Positions 50,341 to 58,501 of a stretch of 64,000 nt of DNA are shown one piece after another. Origin of the DNA: CAKOTZ01 sp964489885 (GTDB lineage: Bacteria > Bacillota > Clostridia > TANB77 > CAG-508); the NCBI GenBank assembly GCA_964489885.1, contig CAZAZX010000003.1, positions 47,761 through 111,760 of the forward strand, given 5' to 3'. The notes beneath the pieces are model-generated. The model was not told where the DNA came from. It was given only the letters and a program-made list of their open reading frames with translations, and made no database searches. The position numbers and the translations under genes were made by a program. Each line of letters opens with the position of its first letter. Position 1 is the stretch's first letter.

Positions 50341-51309
50341 TTATTGAATATTGCTTTTAAAATTTTGATATAAGCTATTTTTTGAAAGTTCTCCATTTAC
50401 AGTAAATGCTTCTTTTGCACTTTCATCATTTTCTAAATAGTACATAAACCACGCTGTCATATAACCATCAAATTCTGTATATGTATTTCCATGGTCAACA
50501 TCTTTTTTTCTTACTATTACTTTATTTATTGTATCAGGTAAATTGTTGTAATTTTCCTCTAATGACCATAATGGACAAATTCCCTGCGCTAATCCATTTG
50601 AATCATCAGGAATTTGGTCTTTTCTTGTGCAATTTCCAGCATCCCATAATCCAGTGCCTGCTGTTAAAAATGCTGGTACATTTACTTTTGAAATATCATA
50701 TTCCCAACCATCTTTCATTACGCTTGTATGATATGATGATGTAGCACTTACTGCATAAATTGCTTTTATCATATCTTTATGAGGCTGATTTGCTGCCATA
50801 TTATAAACTGCTGCACCACCTTGAGAATGTCCACCAATTCCAATGTTATTTAAGTCTAACTTTTGATAAAAAATGCTTTTTTTATTGTCATTTTCTTTAA
50901 TAAGTAAATCTATTGAACTATTTAAAGATTCACCTGTTCTTGTATTTTGGTCATCATTTCCAACAATTATAAATCCCCAAGATGCTAAGTGCTTAAAAAA
51001 TGAAGCATAAGTAGCTGATGTAGAACCTGTGCCATTTGCCCAAATTACAATAGGATATTTCTTGTTTGAATTTTCTATTTCTTCTGGGTAATAAAATACA
51101 TATTTTTTAATTGTATCATTTTCTGCGTTATATTCTTTACTTATAACTTTTTTGTCACCTAATGCTGTGTATTTTTTCTCTATACTGCCTTCGGTTTTTG
51201 AATATTTATAATACTTCTCATTTTTATTTGATGCTATAAGTAACAAACAGATAAACAGAACCACAATAACTAAAATTATAATTCCAAAAATTTTTAACAT
51301 TTTTTTCAT
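50341..51309 (-). CDS. Membrane-anchored alpha/beta hydrolase (dienelactone hydrolase/chlorophyllase-like)
   Basis: 322 residues: an N-terminal signal anchor (about 5-27), then an alpha/beta hydrolase with oxyanion strand YPIVIWANGTGST, nucleophile elbow GIGGHSQGGAAVYNM (Ser near 168), Asp in LTAGTGLWDAG region and His in KKDVDHGNTY. Likely an extracytoplasmic esterase or lipase of unknown substrate. Same direction as the second hydrolase upstream, 108 nt apart. Confidence 0.82.
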   Translation of the reverse strand: MKKMLKIFGIIILVIVVLFICLLLIASNKNEKYYKYSKTEGSIEKKYTALGDKKVISKEYNAENDTIKKYVFYYPEEIENSNKKYPIVIWANGTGSTSATYASFFKHLASWGFIIVGNDDQNTRTGESLNSSIDLLIKENDNKKSIFYQKLDLNNIGIGGHSQGGAAVYNMAANQPHKDMIKAIYAVSATSSYHTSVMKDGWEYDISKVNVPAFLTAGTGLWDAGNCTRKDQIPDDSNGLAQGICPLWSLEENYNNLPDTINKVIVRKKDVDHGNTYTEFDGYMTAWFMYYLENDESAKEAFTVNGELSKNSLYQNFKSNIQ

Positions 51310-51417
51310 CTCTTTAAACTCCTATTTCATTATTTTTTATTTCAATTTACAAATATCCAAGCACATTAAATTTTAAGCCTGTTTGGTACAAAAAACATTA
51401 TTTATTATTATACTCTT

Positions 51418-52425
51418 TTATTCAATAGTCATATACTTACTCAAGTATTCATTTATTTTTTTAGTGTATTCTATCATTTTTTTATCATCATTTTGAAGTC
51501 CATGTCCAGAATGTTCAAATACAATAAAATCATGTGGGACATTATATTCTGTAAGCTTTCTATCTAATCTTACAGCACCATCAAATGGTTGAACTTTATC
51601 ATGTTTTCCATAAGCCATTAATGTTGGAACAGTATTTTCATTAACCCACATAAAAGCCGATATATCTTTTACTTTCTCATCATATTCTGGAGTTCCAATC
51701 ATTTCAGGAGTAATTTCTTGTTCAGCCATTATTCCAAATAACCATGCAGCACCTTTTCTAGCCTCTTCCGTATCTTTGTCAAATCCATAGTTTTTCCAGT
51801 CTTCTGGGTAAAATGATGATGGTCCTACACCTTCAAATACCATTTTTACTGGAACAGGCGCATCATCACAATCACGATAAGCATAAAGTAATGCTAAACA
51901 TCCACCAGCTGAGCCTCCTGCCATTGCCATTTTGTCAATATTATAACCTTTCTTTTTTGCTTCTTCTATTATAACTGGAATAGCTTCTTTTATCTCATTA
52001 CTTTGTGATAATACAGAAGCTTCTGGATGATTATTATCTCTTAAAGTATAATTAATACCACAGGCTACATATCCTTTTGAACACAACCATTTAAGCATTT
52101 CACTATCTCCAGATTTGTCTCCTGTTGTAAATCCACCCGCATGAAGATAAACTACTAAACCATAATTTGCTTTTGAACTATCTTTTGGAACATATAAATC
52201 AAATTTATTTGCCTCTTTTTCTCCATAAGAAATATCAGTATAAATAGTTCCCATATTGTCAGTCCATTCAACTGTTGAAATATCAGTTAATTCTTTAGGT
52301 TTAATGGTTTTGCTTACAATTCCTAAAACAAATGAAATTATAAAAACCAAAATGCATATAAATATAAACATTCCTTTTTTAGTGCCTTTCTTCTTACTTT
52401 CACTTCTATTTGATTTTTTATTCAT
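51418..52425 (-). CDS. Membrane-anchored alpha/beta hydrolase (acetylesterase, BD-FAE/HSL-like)
   Basis: 335 residues: Lys/Ser-rich N-terminus, one membrane span (about 20-42), then the hydrolase with oxyanion motif YLHAGGFTTGDKSGD, nucleophile AMAGGSAGGCLALLY (near 168), acid in YGKHDKVQPFDGA and His in FEHSGHGLQND. Similar to carbohydrate or lipid esterases that act outside the membrane. Its ATG overlaps the stop of a 43-residue membrane protein (CTATGA), so the two are translationally coupled; divergent TetR gene upstream. Confidence 0.85.
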   Translation of the reverse strand: MNKKSNRSESKKKGTKKGMFIFICILVFIISFVLGIVSKTIKPKELTDISTVEWTDNMGTIYTDISYGEKEANKFDLYVPKDSSKANYGLVVYLHAGGFTTGDKSGDSEMLKWLCSKGYVACGINYTLRDNNHPEASVLSQSNEIKEAIPVIIEEAKKKGYNIDKMAMAGGSAGGCLALLYAYRDCDDAPVPVKMVFEGVGPSSFYPEDWKNYGFDKDTEEARKGAAWLFGIMAEQEITPEMIGTPEYDEKVKDISAFMWVNENTVPTLMAYGKHDKVQPFDGAVRLDRKLTEYNVPHDFIVFEHSGHGLQNDDKKMIEYTKKINEYLSKYMTIE

Positions 52426-52553
52426 AGTATGTTACCTCCAAATAATGTTCCTCCAAGCATTAAATTTAATAATGCTCTAAAGCCTAATCTACCAAGAATA
52501 AACCCAATAACAATAATTATTGCTAAGATTATTAATCTCTTTTTTGTAAACAT
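52422..52553 (-). CDS. 43-residue membrane peptide coupled to the esterase gene
   Basis: MFTKKRLIILAIIIVIGFIL, then a Gly-rich tail (RLGFRALLNLMLGGTLFGGN). One membrane span. GGAGG lies 8 nt before the ATG and the stop overlaps the esterase start, so it is translated with it. First frame of the operon divergent from the TetR-like gene. No family recognised. Confidence 0.65.
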   Translation of the reverse strand: MFTKKRLIILAIIIVIGFILGRLGFRALLNLMLGGTLFGGNIL

Positions 52554-52632
52554 TTTGTATTCCTCCATTTTCAAGTTGATAGTAACATATTTTATTTAAA
52601 TATTAAAATGTTAAAACAGTGCAACTTACTAC

Positions 52633-52686
52633 TTGACTTTTAAAAAATTTCATATTAACATTATGATTATGTAACAAGTGTAACAT
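52633..52686. promoter_or_regulatory. Divergent promoter/operator region between esterase operon and TetR gene
   Basis: On the plus strand TTGACT (52633-52638) could be a -35 box for the TetR gene. At 52671-52685 the heptamer GTAACA occurs twice in GTAACAAGTGTAACA, and once more at 52742 next to the start codon. Such short direct repeats might be regulator sites; evidence is positional only. Confidence 0.3.
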
Positions 52687-52746
52687 ACAATTAATTCAAT
52701 TTCAATAACTTTTTTCAAAATGAAACACAAGGAGGTATTTTGTAAC

Positions 52747-53241
52747 ATGAATAATGAAGCGTATGTAAAAGATTATATAACTGATAGCTTGCTTTCTTTA
52801 ATTAAGACATCAACTCTTGATAAAATAACTATTACTGATATTATTAAAAAAGCAGGTGTTTCAAGAGTTTCATTTTATAGAAATTTTGCCAGTAAAGAAG
52901 ACATTTTAGATAAATATCTAACAAATGTAACAGATAATTTTATTAAATCAAGTAATATAAGTTTTAAGAAAGATAGCCTTGAAACATATTTTATTACTTT
53001 ATTTACACATTTAGAGAACCATAAGAATTTCGCTTATAGCCTTTATAAGTCAAATTGCCTATATCTTATTGAAGATCAATTTAGAAGAATTTTTTATGTA
53101 AAAAATCCAGAATATGATAATTACAAAAAAGAATTTTATGTTGGAGGTATTTTCAATATTTACAGATATTGGCTTATAAATGGATGCAAAGAAACACCAA
53201 AAGTAATTTCTAAAAAATTAATGGATTTACTAAAAAAATAA
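52747..53241 (+). CDS. TetR/AcrR-family transcriptional regulator
   Basis: 164 residues from MNNEAYVKDYITDSLLSLIK. The helix-turn-helix ITITDIIKKAGVSRVSFYRNFASKEDIL (about 24-51) is the family hallmark; the C-terminal ligand domain is short and helical. Start at ATG 52747 with AAGGAGG upstream. Divergent from the small membrane peptide/esterase operon, which it probably represses. Confidence 0.9.
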   Translation: MNNEAYVKDYITDSLLSLIKTSTLDKITITDIIKKAGVSRVSFYRNFASKEDILDKYLTNVTDNFIKSSNISFKKDSLETYFITLFTHLENHKNFAYSLYKSNCLYLIEDQFRRIFYVKNPEYDNYKKEFYVGGIFNIYRYWLINGCKETPKVISKKLMDLLKK

Positions 53242-53334
53242 GCATTATAATTTTAATAATGCTTATTTTCTATATTAAATTATCTTATTATCAGTTTAAT
53301 TCTGCAAAAAGGAAAAATAATCATTGAGAAATAT

Positions 53335-53557
53335 TTATCTAACATATCTTTTTAGCTTTTTCTTTTTCAGTTCTAACTCTTTCTGCTGTTGTAACTGAAT
53401 TTGCTTTTCTTGTTCTTTTTTCATTGCCTTAATATATTCTTGTTGCCACAATTTTGTACGCATTTCAATTTTATAACAATTTTGAATATCAGCATTTAAC
53501 ATAATCAATTAGTCCTTTTAAATTTGTAGTTCTATTATATAATTCTGTAATTGCCAT
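53335..53557 (-). pseudogene. Relaxase remnant (N- and C-terminal scraps)
   Basis: A frame from ATG 53557 (GGAAG upstream) reads MAITELYNRTTNLKGLIDYV and stops at 53489, resembling the first residues of MobA/MobL-type relaxases. A second, overlapping frame (53335-53502, 55 codons) encodes MLNADIQNCYKIEMRTKLWQ then a Lys/Gln-rich helix, like a relaxase C-terminus. It follows the MobC-like gene, where the relaxase should be, so most of the gene has been deleted. The 55-codon frame could instead be an independent small gene. Confidence 0.5.
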
Positions 53558-53689
53558 TAAAATTTCACTTCCTTCCATATTTTCAAAATACACAAAATAT
53601 AAAATTTTTATTTACCAAAATTCTTAATATTATTGAAAGTTTTACTATAAATAGTCTTATTAATTTTTATTAATACTTTTATATTTTTT

Positions 53690-54001
53690 CTATAAATACT
53701 TTGTTCTTAAATCTTTAATAATATCTTTTACTTCTTTTTCAAATATTTTTAATGATTCTATATCAATTTTTCCATCTGTATTTGCTACTCTTGCAATTTG
53801 ATTAATATTAGTTGCAATACCTCTCAACCCTTCTAATGTATCATAAAATTTTTCATCAGGTTTTTCTTTTATTTCTTTACCCATAATGCACATTCTAAAA
53901 AAATTTGATTCTGATATAACTCCATTAAAACATTTTTCTTTTAGCATATTGTTTTCATCCTCATTTAAGTAAAATGATTTCTTTATTGTTATTGTTCTCA
54001 A
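53690..54001 (-). CDS. MobC-like mobilisation/relaxosome accessory protein
   Basis: 103 residues from TTG 54001, 6 nt after GAGGTG; the longer reading through 54091 has no ribosome binding site. Ribbon-helix-helix N-terminus (RTITIKKSFYLNEDENNMLK, SESNFFRMCIMG) and the C-terminal helix GLRGIATNINQIARVANTDG are typical of MobC/relaxosome proteins that help nick oriT. Its relaxase partner downstream is a remnant. Confidence 0.82.
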   Translation of the reverse strand: MRTITIKKSFYLNEDENNMLKEKCFNGVISESNFFRMCIMGKEIKEKPDEKFYDTLEGLRGIATNINQIARVANTDGKIDIESLKIFEKEVKDIIKDLRTKYL

Positions 54002-54023
54002 TTTAAACACCTCTTTTCTAAAA

Positions 54024-54213
54024 CAATTTTTCTTTAGAAAAATTGCAAAATTATTTTGTAAAACTTTTTTAAAAGTTTTCTTAAAAGTCAATTTCTAAAA
54101 TTGGGCTTTTTGAATTTGTGGGAGAACAAATTCACTGCTTGCATTTTTCATTTTCTTTCCAGTGTATATGCACCTTAATTGGTACATTATTTTAAAATAA
54201 TGACCAACTTATA
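54024..54213. repeat. Cluster of inverted repeats upstream of mobC (oriT-like)
   Basis: At least four stem-loops in 190 bp: CAATTTTTCT/AGAAAAATTG (54024-54045), AAAACTTTT/AAAAGTTTT (54060-54079), TGAATTTGT/ACAAATTCA (about 54113-54136) and CATTATTTT/AAAATAATG inside GGT/ACC (about 54190-54213). Their density and position before a mobilisation gene suggest an old transfer origin. Confidence 0.5.
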
Positions 54214-54235
54214 AGCATAAATTGGTCATCATTTT

Positions 54236-54643
54236 TTAGCAGTAAATGAGTTCATTATAAACTATTTCTTCTGCTATATTTTTATAATTATTCATAGTAG
54301 CTACCCATTCAAGCCCATCAATACTTCCATCATAATGTACAGGAACACCATCATTTTTTGCCATATCTTCAATTATATTTTTTACTTTTTTCTCACAATT
54401 TGAATCGATTTCTTTTAGATGTTCTGTCAATTTTTCTGTCATTAAAAGCTCACAATAAAATCCTTTTTTGTATTTTTTTAGATAGTTTAATCTTGCTCTT
54501 CCATACTTACCTAAAACAACTTTTTCAGTATTTTCAGTAACTATATTGGGATAATAATAATCTCCAACTTTGGTATAGTATATTCCATTACTTTCATCAT
54601 AAATTACTTCTTTATTTTCATTTTTATTCTCAATATTACTCAT
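54236..54643 (-). CDS. TnpV-family transposon-encoded protein
   Basis: 135 residues. YTKVGDYYYPNI (near 26) and GKYGRARLNYLKKYKKGFYCELLM followed by LTEHLKEIDSN are the signature of TnpV proteins carried by clostridial mobilisable transposons of the Tn4451/4453 kind; their biochemical role is unknown. Preceded by AAAGGAA and located between MobC-like and recombinase genes, as in such elements. Confidence 0.82.
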   Translation of the reverse strand: MSNIENKNENKEVIYDESNGIYYTKVGDYYYPNIVTENTEKVVLGKYGRARLNYLKKYKKGFYCELLMTEKLTEHLKEIDSNCEKKVKNIIEDMAKNDGVPVHYDGSIDGLEWVATMNNYKNIAEEIVYNELIYC

Positions 54644-54765
54644 CTTTTTAATTCCTTTCGATTTAATAATTTTTTATTCATAACTATTTTAATTAAAATT
54701 TTATACAAAATAACAACTTGTTTTTCTATTCTATAAAAAATTATTTTCGTTATTTATTCTTATTT

Positions 54766-54880
54766 TTCTTTTTGTTATTATCAGAGTTAATTATATGTGT
54801 AACTACACTTAAATGTACATCACCATCTGGCTTTGCTAGAAAGTTTTTCATCTCTTTTACAGCAAGAAATCTTATAGGCT
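54766..54880 (-). pseudogene. C-terminal coding scrap downstream of the deleted recombinase
   Basis: About 37 open codons (KPIRFLAVKEMKNFLAKPDG, then DVHLSVVTHIIN and a Lys/Asn tail) with no start codon and no convincing ribosome binding site before an internal ATG. It directly follows the recombinase stop. Probably the tail of another element gene; family not recognised. Confidence 0.4.
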
Positions 54881-54881
54881 T

Positions 54882-55556
54882 TTAATTTTTCTTTATTTTA
54901 AAACTAACAACTTTATCTTTATAAGTTGCAATTTCATTCTTTATTCCTTCTGTTTCATCAAATTCTTCGCTATTAAAATGATATTTTCCTAAATCTATGT
55001 AATTAATGTTCATCTCTTTTTTCATTTCATTGAGATATTCATCAACCTGTTTATTACTTAAATTTATTGATGTACTAATATTTTGAAGCTTACCACTTTT
55101 CTCCATTTTTGAAGGAATATCAACAACCCCTTTTTCATATAGTTTATCAATTTGTTCAATAAATCCACTTCTTAAATTTATTTTTTCAACATTTAATGTG
55201 CCATCATCATTTTTCTTTAAAGCAACACTTTCAATAAACTTTGAAATAAATTCTTGCTTTTCTTCCTTTGTTTTAATTGTCCATAAGCTTAATATCATAT
55301 CTTTATACATTTTTCCTTCTTTCATATCTTCGATCATCTTTTGAAATTGTGGTCTATGTATCATATCTTTTGCAGATATTCCAGCATCTTTGTAAACTTT
55401 ATAAATCTCATATCCTTTGTATTTGCAAAGTGCTTCAAGTTTTTCTTTTTGTTCTCCTAAACTAAAACCTTCTCTTGCTTGATCTTCTGTGCTTACACGA
55501 ATATAAATTCCAGCTATTTTCTTCTTTTCACTTTCTTCAATTTCTGTAGTTTCCAT
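54882..55556 (-). CDS. Serine recombinase with an in-frame internal deletion
   Basis: 224 residues from METTEIEESEKKKIAGIYIR (ATG 55556, GGAGG 8 nt upstream). The resolvase domain is present only to about residue 85 (VSTEDQAREGFSLGEQ with the catalytic Ser, DAGISAKDMIHRPQFQKMI); then the frame jumps to a C-terminal part (IKTKEEKQEFISKFIESVAL). The intact recombinase at 61925 has 636 residues: the rest of the catalytic domain, the recombinase domain and the zinc ribbon are missing here. It cannot be an active recombinase, but the frame is open. Confidence 0.75.
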   Translation of the reverse strand: METTEIEESEKKKIAGIYIRVSTEDQAREGFSLGEQKEKLEALCKYKGYEIYKVYKDAGISAKDMIHRPQFQKMIEDMKEGKMYKDMILSLWTIKTKEEKQEFISKFIESVALKKNDDGTLNVEKINLRSGFIEQIDKLYEKGVVDIPSKMEKSGKLQNISTSINLSNKQVDEYLNEMKKEMNINYIDLGKYHFNSEEFDETEGIKNEIATYKDKVVSFKIKKN

Positions 55557-55587
55557 TAAATAACCTCCAATTTTTCTAACAAAAAAG

Positions 55588-55623
55588 GTGTTAGAATAGC
55601 ATATTTGCAAACTAACACCTTAA
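55588..55623 (-). terminator. Terminator hairpin just upstream of the deleted recombinase
   Basis: Stem AAGGTGTTAG/CTAACACCTT followed by TTTTT on the minus strand, 32 nt before the recombinase start. It may end the upstream 90-residue gene or act as a leader attenuator, as suggested for the intact recombinase. Confidence 0.7.
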
Positions 55624-55673
55624 TTATTTTATTAAATTATGTCTTACTTTAAAAAGGAAAATAACTTTTAGTA

Positions 55674-55946
55674 TTAGTTAGCCTTGATAATTTCTCTTAA
55701 ATTTGAGATAGGATACTTGTTTGTTAAATCATTTATGTAGAAATAATCGTGATTATTAAAGAATAAATATGTTTTACCTTTAATCTCTACTTTATGTGGT
55801 TCTACATAAGCAACATTAAACTTTTCAAGTCTTCTCAAATTACCATTCTTTACCTTTGGTTTACAATTACTAAAAGTGCAAGCCCATTTAATTTTTGAAA
55901 GTAATTCATCTTGAATAGTTATTTCTTTTTCAATTGTAGATATCAT
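55674..55946 (-). CDS. Small element-borne protein, unknown function
   Basis: 90 residues from MISTIEKEITIQDELLSKIK; start fixed by AAGGAGG upstream of ATG 55946. Soluble, basic; the middle (CTFSNCKPKVKNGNLRRLEK) has two cysteines and Lys/Arg clusters, the end contains KTYLFFNNHDYFYIND. Not recognised. It precedes the deleted recombinase and probably belongs to the same mobile element. Confidence 0.6.
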   Translation of the reverse strand: MISTIEKEITIQDELLSKIKWACTFSNCKPKVKNGNLRRLEKFNVAYVEPHKVEIKGKTYLFFNNHDYFYINDLTNKYPISNLREIIKAN

Positions 55947-56229
55947 ATCACAAAAACCTCCTTCTTTCAATACTTTGAGGCTATTTTTGCTATTTGTACT
56001 AATTTTTTAATAAATAGCAAAAAAAATAAGCCGATGTAAATCGACTTATAAAGTGATATTTAATTTTAGATTTCTCGTAAATGCCCTAAATACAAGCATT
56101 TTTAATTGGTGCGACGAACCCCAGCTTTGGAGCATTCGCCGTAGTTATCTACAACTTTTTATTAGCTCTTATAACGATTGATATAAAAATCAATCAAAAT
56201 TTCTATTAATAGATTAACATAAGAAAAAG
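55947..56229. other. Gene-free stretch with a GC-rich structured block
   Basis: No frame. The block 56105-56155 (GTGCGACGAA, CCCCAGCTTTGG, TTCGCCGTAG) is much richer in GC than its surroundings and can form imperfect stems (GCGACGAA with TTCGCCG; CC..AGCT..GG). It could be a recombination end or a structured RNA. An imperfect repeat CTATTTT/AAAATAG-like around 55980-56020 lies next to it. Confidence 0.35.
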
Positions 56230-56276
56230 AAATTTGCAATAGTTAAAATATTTTTTCTAACTATTGCAAATAAATT
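56230..56276 (-). terminator. Terminator of the 180-residue membrane protein gene
   Basis: Stem TTTGCAATAGTTA/TAACTATTGCAAA (13 bp) directly after the stop codon, with a T-rich tail on the minus strand. Confidence 0.72.
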
Positions 56277-56277
56277 G

Positions 56278-56820
56278 TTATTTGTTTTTTTGTTTTCTGT
56301 TTTTTATCATTAAAATAATAATTGATATTAGAATTATAATTGAAATTATCGGAAATAAATAATATGAAATTCCGTATGTATATTTGCTAGATGGAATTAC
56401 TCCACGGCTTACAATATCAGTGTTCATCATAATTGAACTTATTAATAGCAATATATCAAATATTATGCTTAGAATTCTTTTATTTAATAATGTAAATAAC
56501 AATACTAATCCAATTGATACCATTATAATAATTGTTAATACAAAATTAATTGTTGATTCTCCTGCTAACCATGAATCATCATTACTATTATTCATAACAT
56601 AAGAATATACCTTAAAATTCTCAATCATTGATATGTCTATTGCATCCTTATTAGTAATGTTTACCTCTTTAATATTCATTGTATTAGGATTTTTCTCTAG
56701 ATATTTTCTATGTTCGTCTATAGATTTTTCATAAGGTAAGAATAAGCCAATAAACATTATGACACATAAAATTATAATTATTATTTTTAAAATATTTTTT
56801 AATTTTTCTTTTTCCATCAT
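56278..56820 (-). CDS. Four-span membrane protein, unknown function
   Basis: 180 residues: spans at about 8-27, 85-105, 112-133 and 150-172, and an extracytoplasmic loop of about 55 residues after the first span (YEKSIDEHRKYLEKNPNTMN). No motif recognised. It is encoded 23 nt after the Tyr/Asp-repeat membrane protein and is probably cotranscribed with it. Confidence 0.6.
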   Translation of the reverse strand: MMEKEKLKNILKIIIIILCVIMFIGLFLPYEKSIDEHRKYLEKNPNTMNIKEVNITNKDAIDISMIENFKVYSYVMNNSNDDSWLAGESTINFVLTIIIMVSIGLVLLFTLLNKRILSIIFDILLLISSIMMNTDIVSRGVIPSSKYTYGISYYLFPIISIIILISIIILMIKNRKQKNK

Positions 56821-56843
56821 TTTTTCTCTTTTCTTCTCTAATT

Positions 56844-58022
56844 TTAAACTTCAAGTAGTTTTTTACTTACTCTAGCTTGTACATCAATATAGTATGCAGT
56901 TTCAGCATTATTTAAACCATTACCTTTCCATTTTTCAAAAGCAGAAACTTGCTCTGCATATTTTTGTAACATTGAACTATATTGATTAATTAAAGTCATA
57001 TCAGATGAATTTTCCTTATATTTTTTCATAAAATCCACATATTCATTTATAAAAGACTCATAACTATCCATTGCATTCTTGAATTCTGTTCCAATTTCAT
57101 CATTATTTGAATTAGTATTAGTAGTTGCATTATTATCACTATTAGTATTAGGTGTTGTTTCTTGATTATTATTATTTTCTACTGGTGATACTTTAGATGG
57201 GGTAGAACCATTTTTTAACTTATTAATATCTTCTCTAAAATCTTCAATTTCTTCCAAAGCTTTATCTTCTTTATTTTGATATACCTTTGATCTAATATTA
57301 GATATAAATTTATATATATCAGAACGTGTATTAGAAATTGATTTATATGCATCAGAGCGAGTACCATAACACCATTTATATTCATTTGACCTTAAATCAG
57401 ATAATTCTTTATATGGAACTTTATCATATGCGTCATCTAGTATTCCATCATAATAATAATCATACATATCATCTAATAATCCATCGTAGATATCATCATA
57501 AATATCATCGCCAACTCCATCATAAAATTCATCATATATTTCATCAAGTTTGTCATATTTATTGTCATATGTAATATTTTCTTTCATAACTAATTCAGCA
57601 TATTTCAAACTATATTCTCGAAGTGTAACACCAAAACTATCTGTTTGACTATAAATTTTATCATAAAAAGCTTTAACGCTCTCTTTATTTGATACATATT
57701 TATCATATGTATCTGTTTGTGATTTTAAAGTTTCAAAATCTTTTTCTAAGTTTGTAACTAAATTTTTTTCATCATTTTCTGCATTTTTAATTAATTCTTC
57801 ATAGTTATCTCCCTTAGCGACATTGTCAGTTTTAGTTGATTTATTTTCGCTATTTAATGTTGTATTCTCATTTGTTGTAATTACATTACCTTTTTTATTC
57901 ATTATAAAAATAGTAATTAAAACTGATGCCACTATTAAAATAATAACTATTCCACCGATTATAGTATATTTCTTTTTTGATGTTAAATTTTTCTTTTTTT
58001 CTTTATTATTATCATTATCCAT
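56844..58022 (-). CDS. Membrane-anchored protein with a Tyr/Asp-rich repeat region
   Basis: 392 residues. Lys-rich cytoplasmic N-terminus, one membrane span (about 20-42), an Asn/Thr-rich linker, then an extracytoplasmic helical domain. Residues of about 150-205 carry repeats of the type (D)-x-x-YD (EIYDEFYDGVGDDIYDD, GLLDDMYDYYYDGILDD), followed by SDxYK repeats (TRSDAYKSISNTRSDIYKFI) of 11-residue spacing and an Asn/Thr linker. Function unknown; looks like a surface coiled-coil protein. AAAGGGGGA ribosome binding site. Confidence 0.65.
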   Translation of the reverse strand: MDNDNNKEKKKNLTSKKKYTIIGGIVIILIVASVLITIFIMNKKGNVITTNENTTLNSENKSTKTDNVAKGDNYEELIKNAENDEKNLVTNLEKDFETLKSQTDTYDKYVSNKESVKAFYDKIYSQTDSFGVTLREYSLKYAELVMKENITYDNKYDKLDEIYDEFYDGVGDDIYDDIYDGLLDDMYDYYYDGILDDAYDKVPYKELSDLRSNEYKWCYGTRSDAYKSISNTRSDIYKFISNIRSKVYQNKEDKALEEIEDFREDINKLKNGSTPSKVSPVENNNNQETTPNTNSDNNATTNTNSNNDEIGTEFKNAMDSYESFINEYVDFMKKYKENSSDMTLINQYSSMLQKYAEQVSAFEKWKGNGLNNAETAYYIDVQARVSKKLLEV

Positions 58023-58212
58023 AATTATTCTTTTCCCCCTTTAATTTAATAACTTACTTTAAGTATAAAACATAACGTTTTATATTGCAACATTTTCTTT
58101 CAATATATCTTAATAAGTTTTAGTGGAGTTAAATTTTATAAGATTAAACTTTATAATTTATATATAAATAATTTTTAAATTATAAAATATAATATTGATT
58201 GGAGATAATTAT

Positions 58213-58485
58213 ATGACTTCAATGGAACTTGTTGGATTAAATACAAAGTGGTATAGATATAAAAATAATTTGACACAAGAACAATACGCAAATAAAACTA
58301 AGTTTAAAATGGCTTATATTAGTGTTATTGAAACAGGAAATGCTAATTTAACCTGTAAAAACATAGATTTTATTGCAAAATCATTTAAAATAAAACCTGA
58401 AGCATTATTTAATGAAGAAACTGCAAAATTAGCAAAAAAATTACCTATTAGAGTTGATATGTATAAAAGACACACTTCAAATTAA
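58213..58485 (+). CDS. XRE-family helix-turn-helix regulator
   Basis: 90 residues from MTSMELVGLNTKWYRYKNNL. Helix-turn-helix residues LTQEQYANKTKFKMAYISVIETGNANL (about 19-45) are Cro/cI-like. Start is the ATG at 58213 after GGAGA; an earlier in-frame ATG overlaps that site. Divergent from the membrane protein operon and convergent with the DUF1016 gene. Confidence 0.88.
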   Translation: MTSMELVGLNTKWYRYKNNLTQEQYANKTKFKMAYISVIETGNANLTCKNIDFIAKSFKIKPEALFNEETAKLAKKLPIRVDMYKRHTSN

Positions 58486-58499
58486 GTGTGTCTTTTATT
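58466..58499. terminator. Bidirectional terminator between XRE and DUF1016 genes
   Basis: Stem AAAAGACACACTT/AAGTGTGTCTTTT with A/T tracts on both strands; overlaps the last XRE codons. Confidence 0.85.
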
Positions 58500-58501
58500 A
58501 A

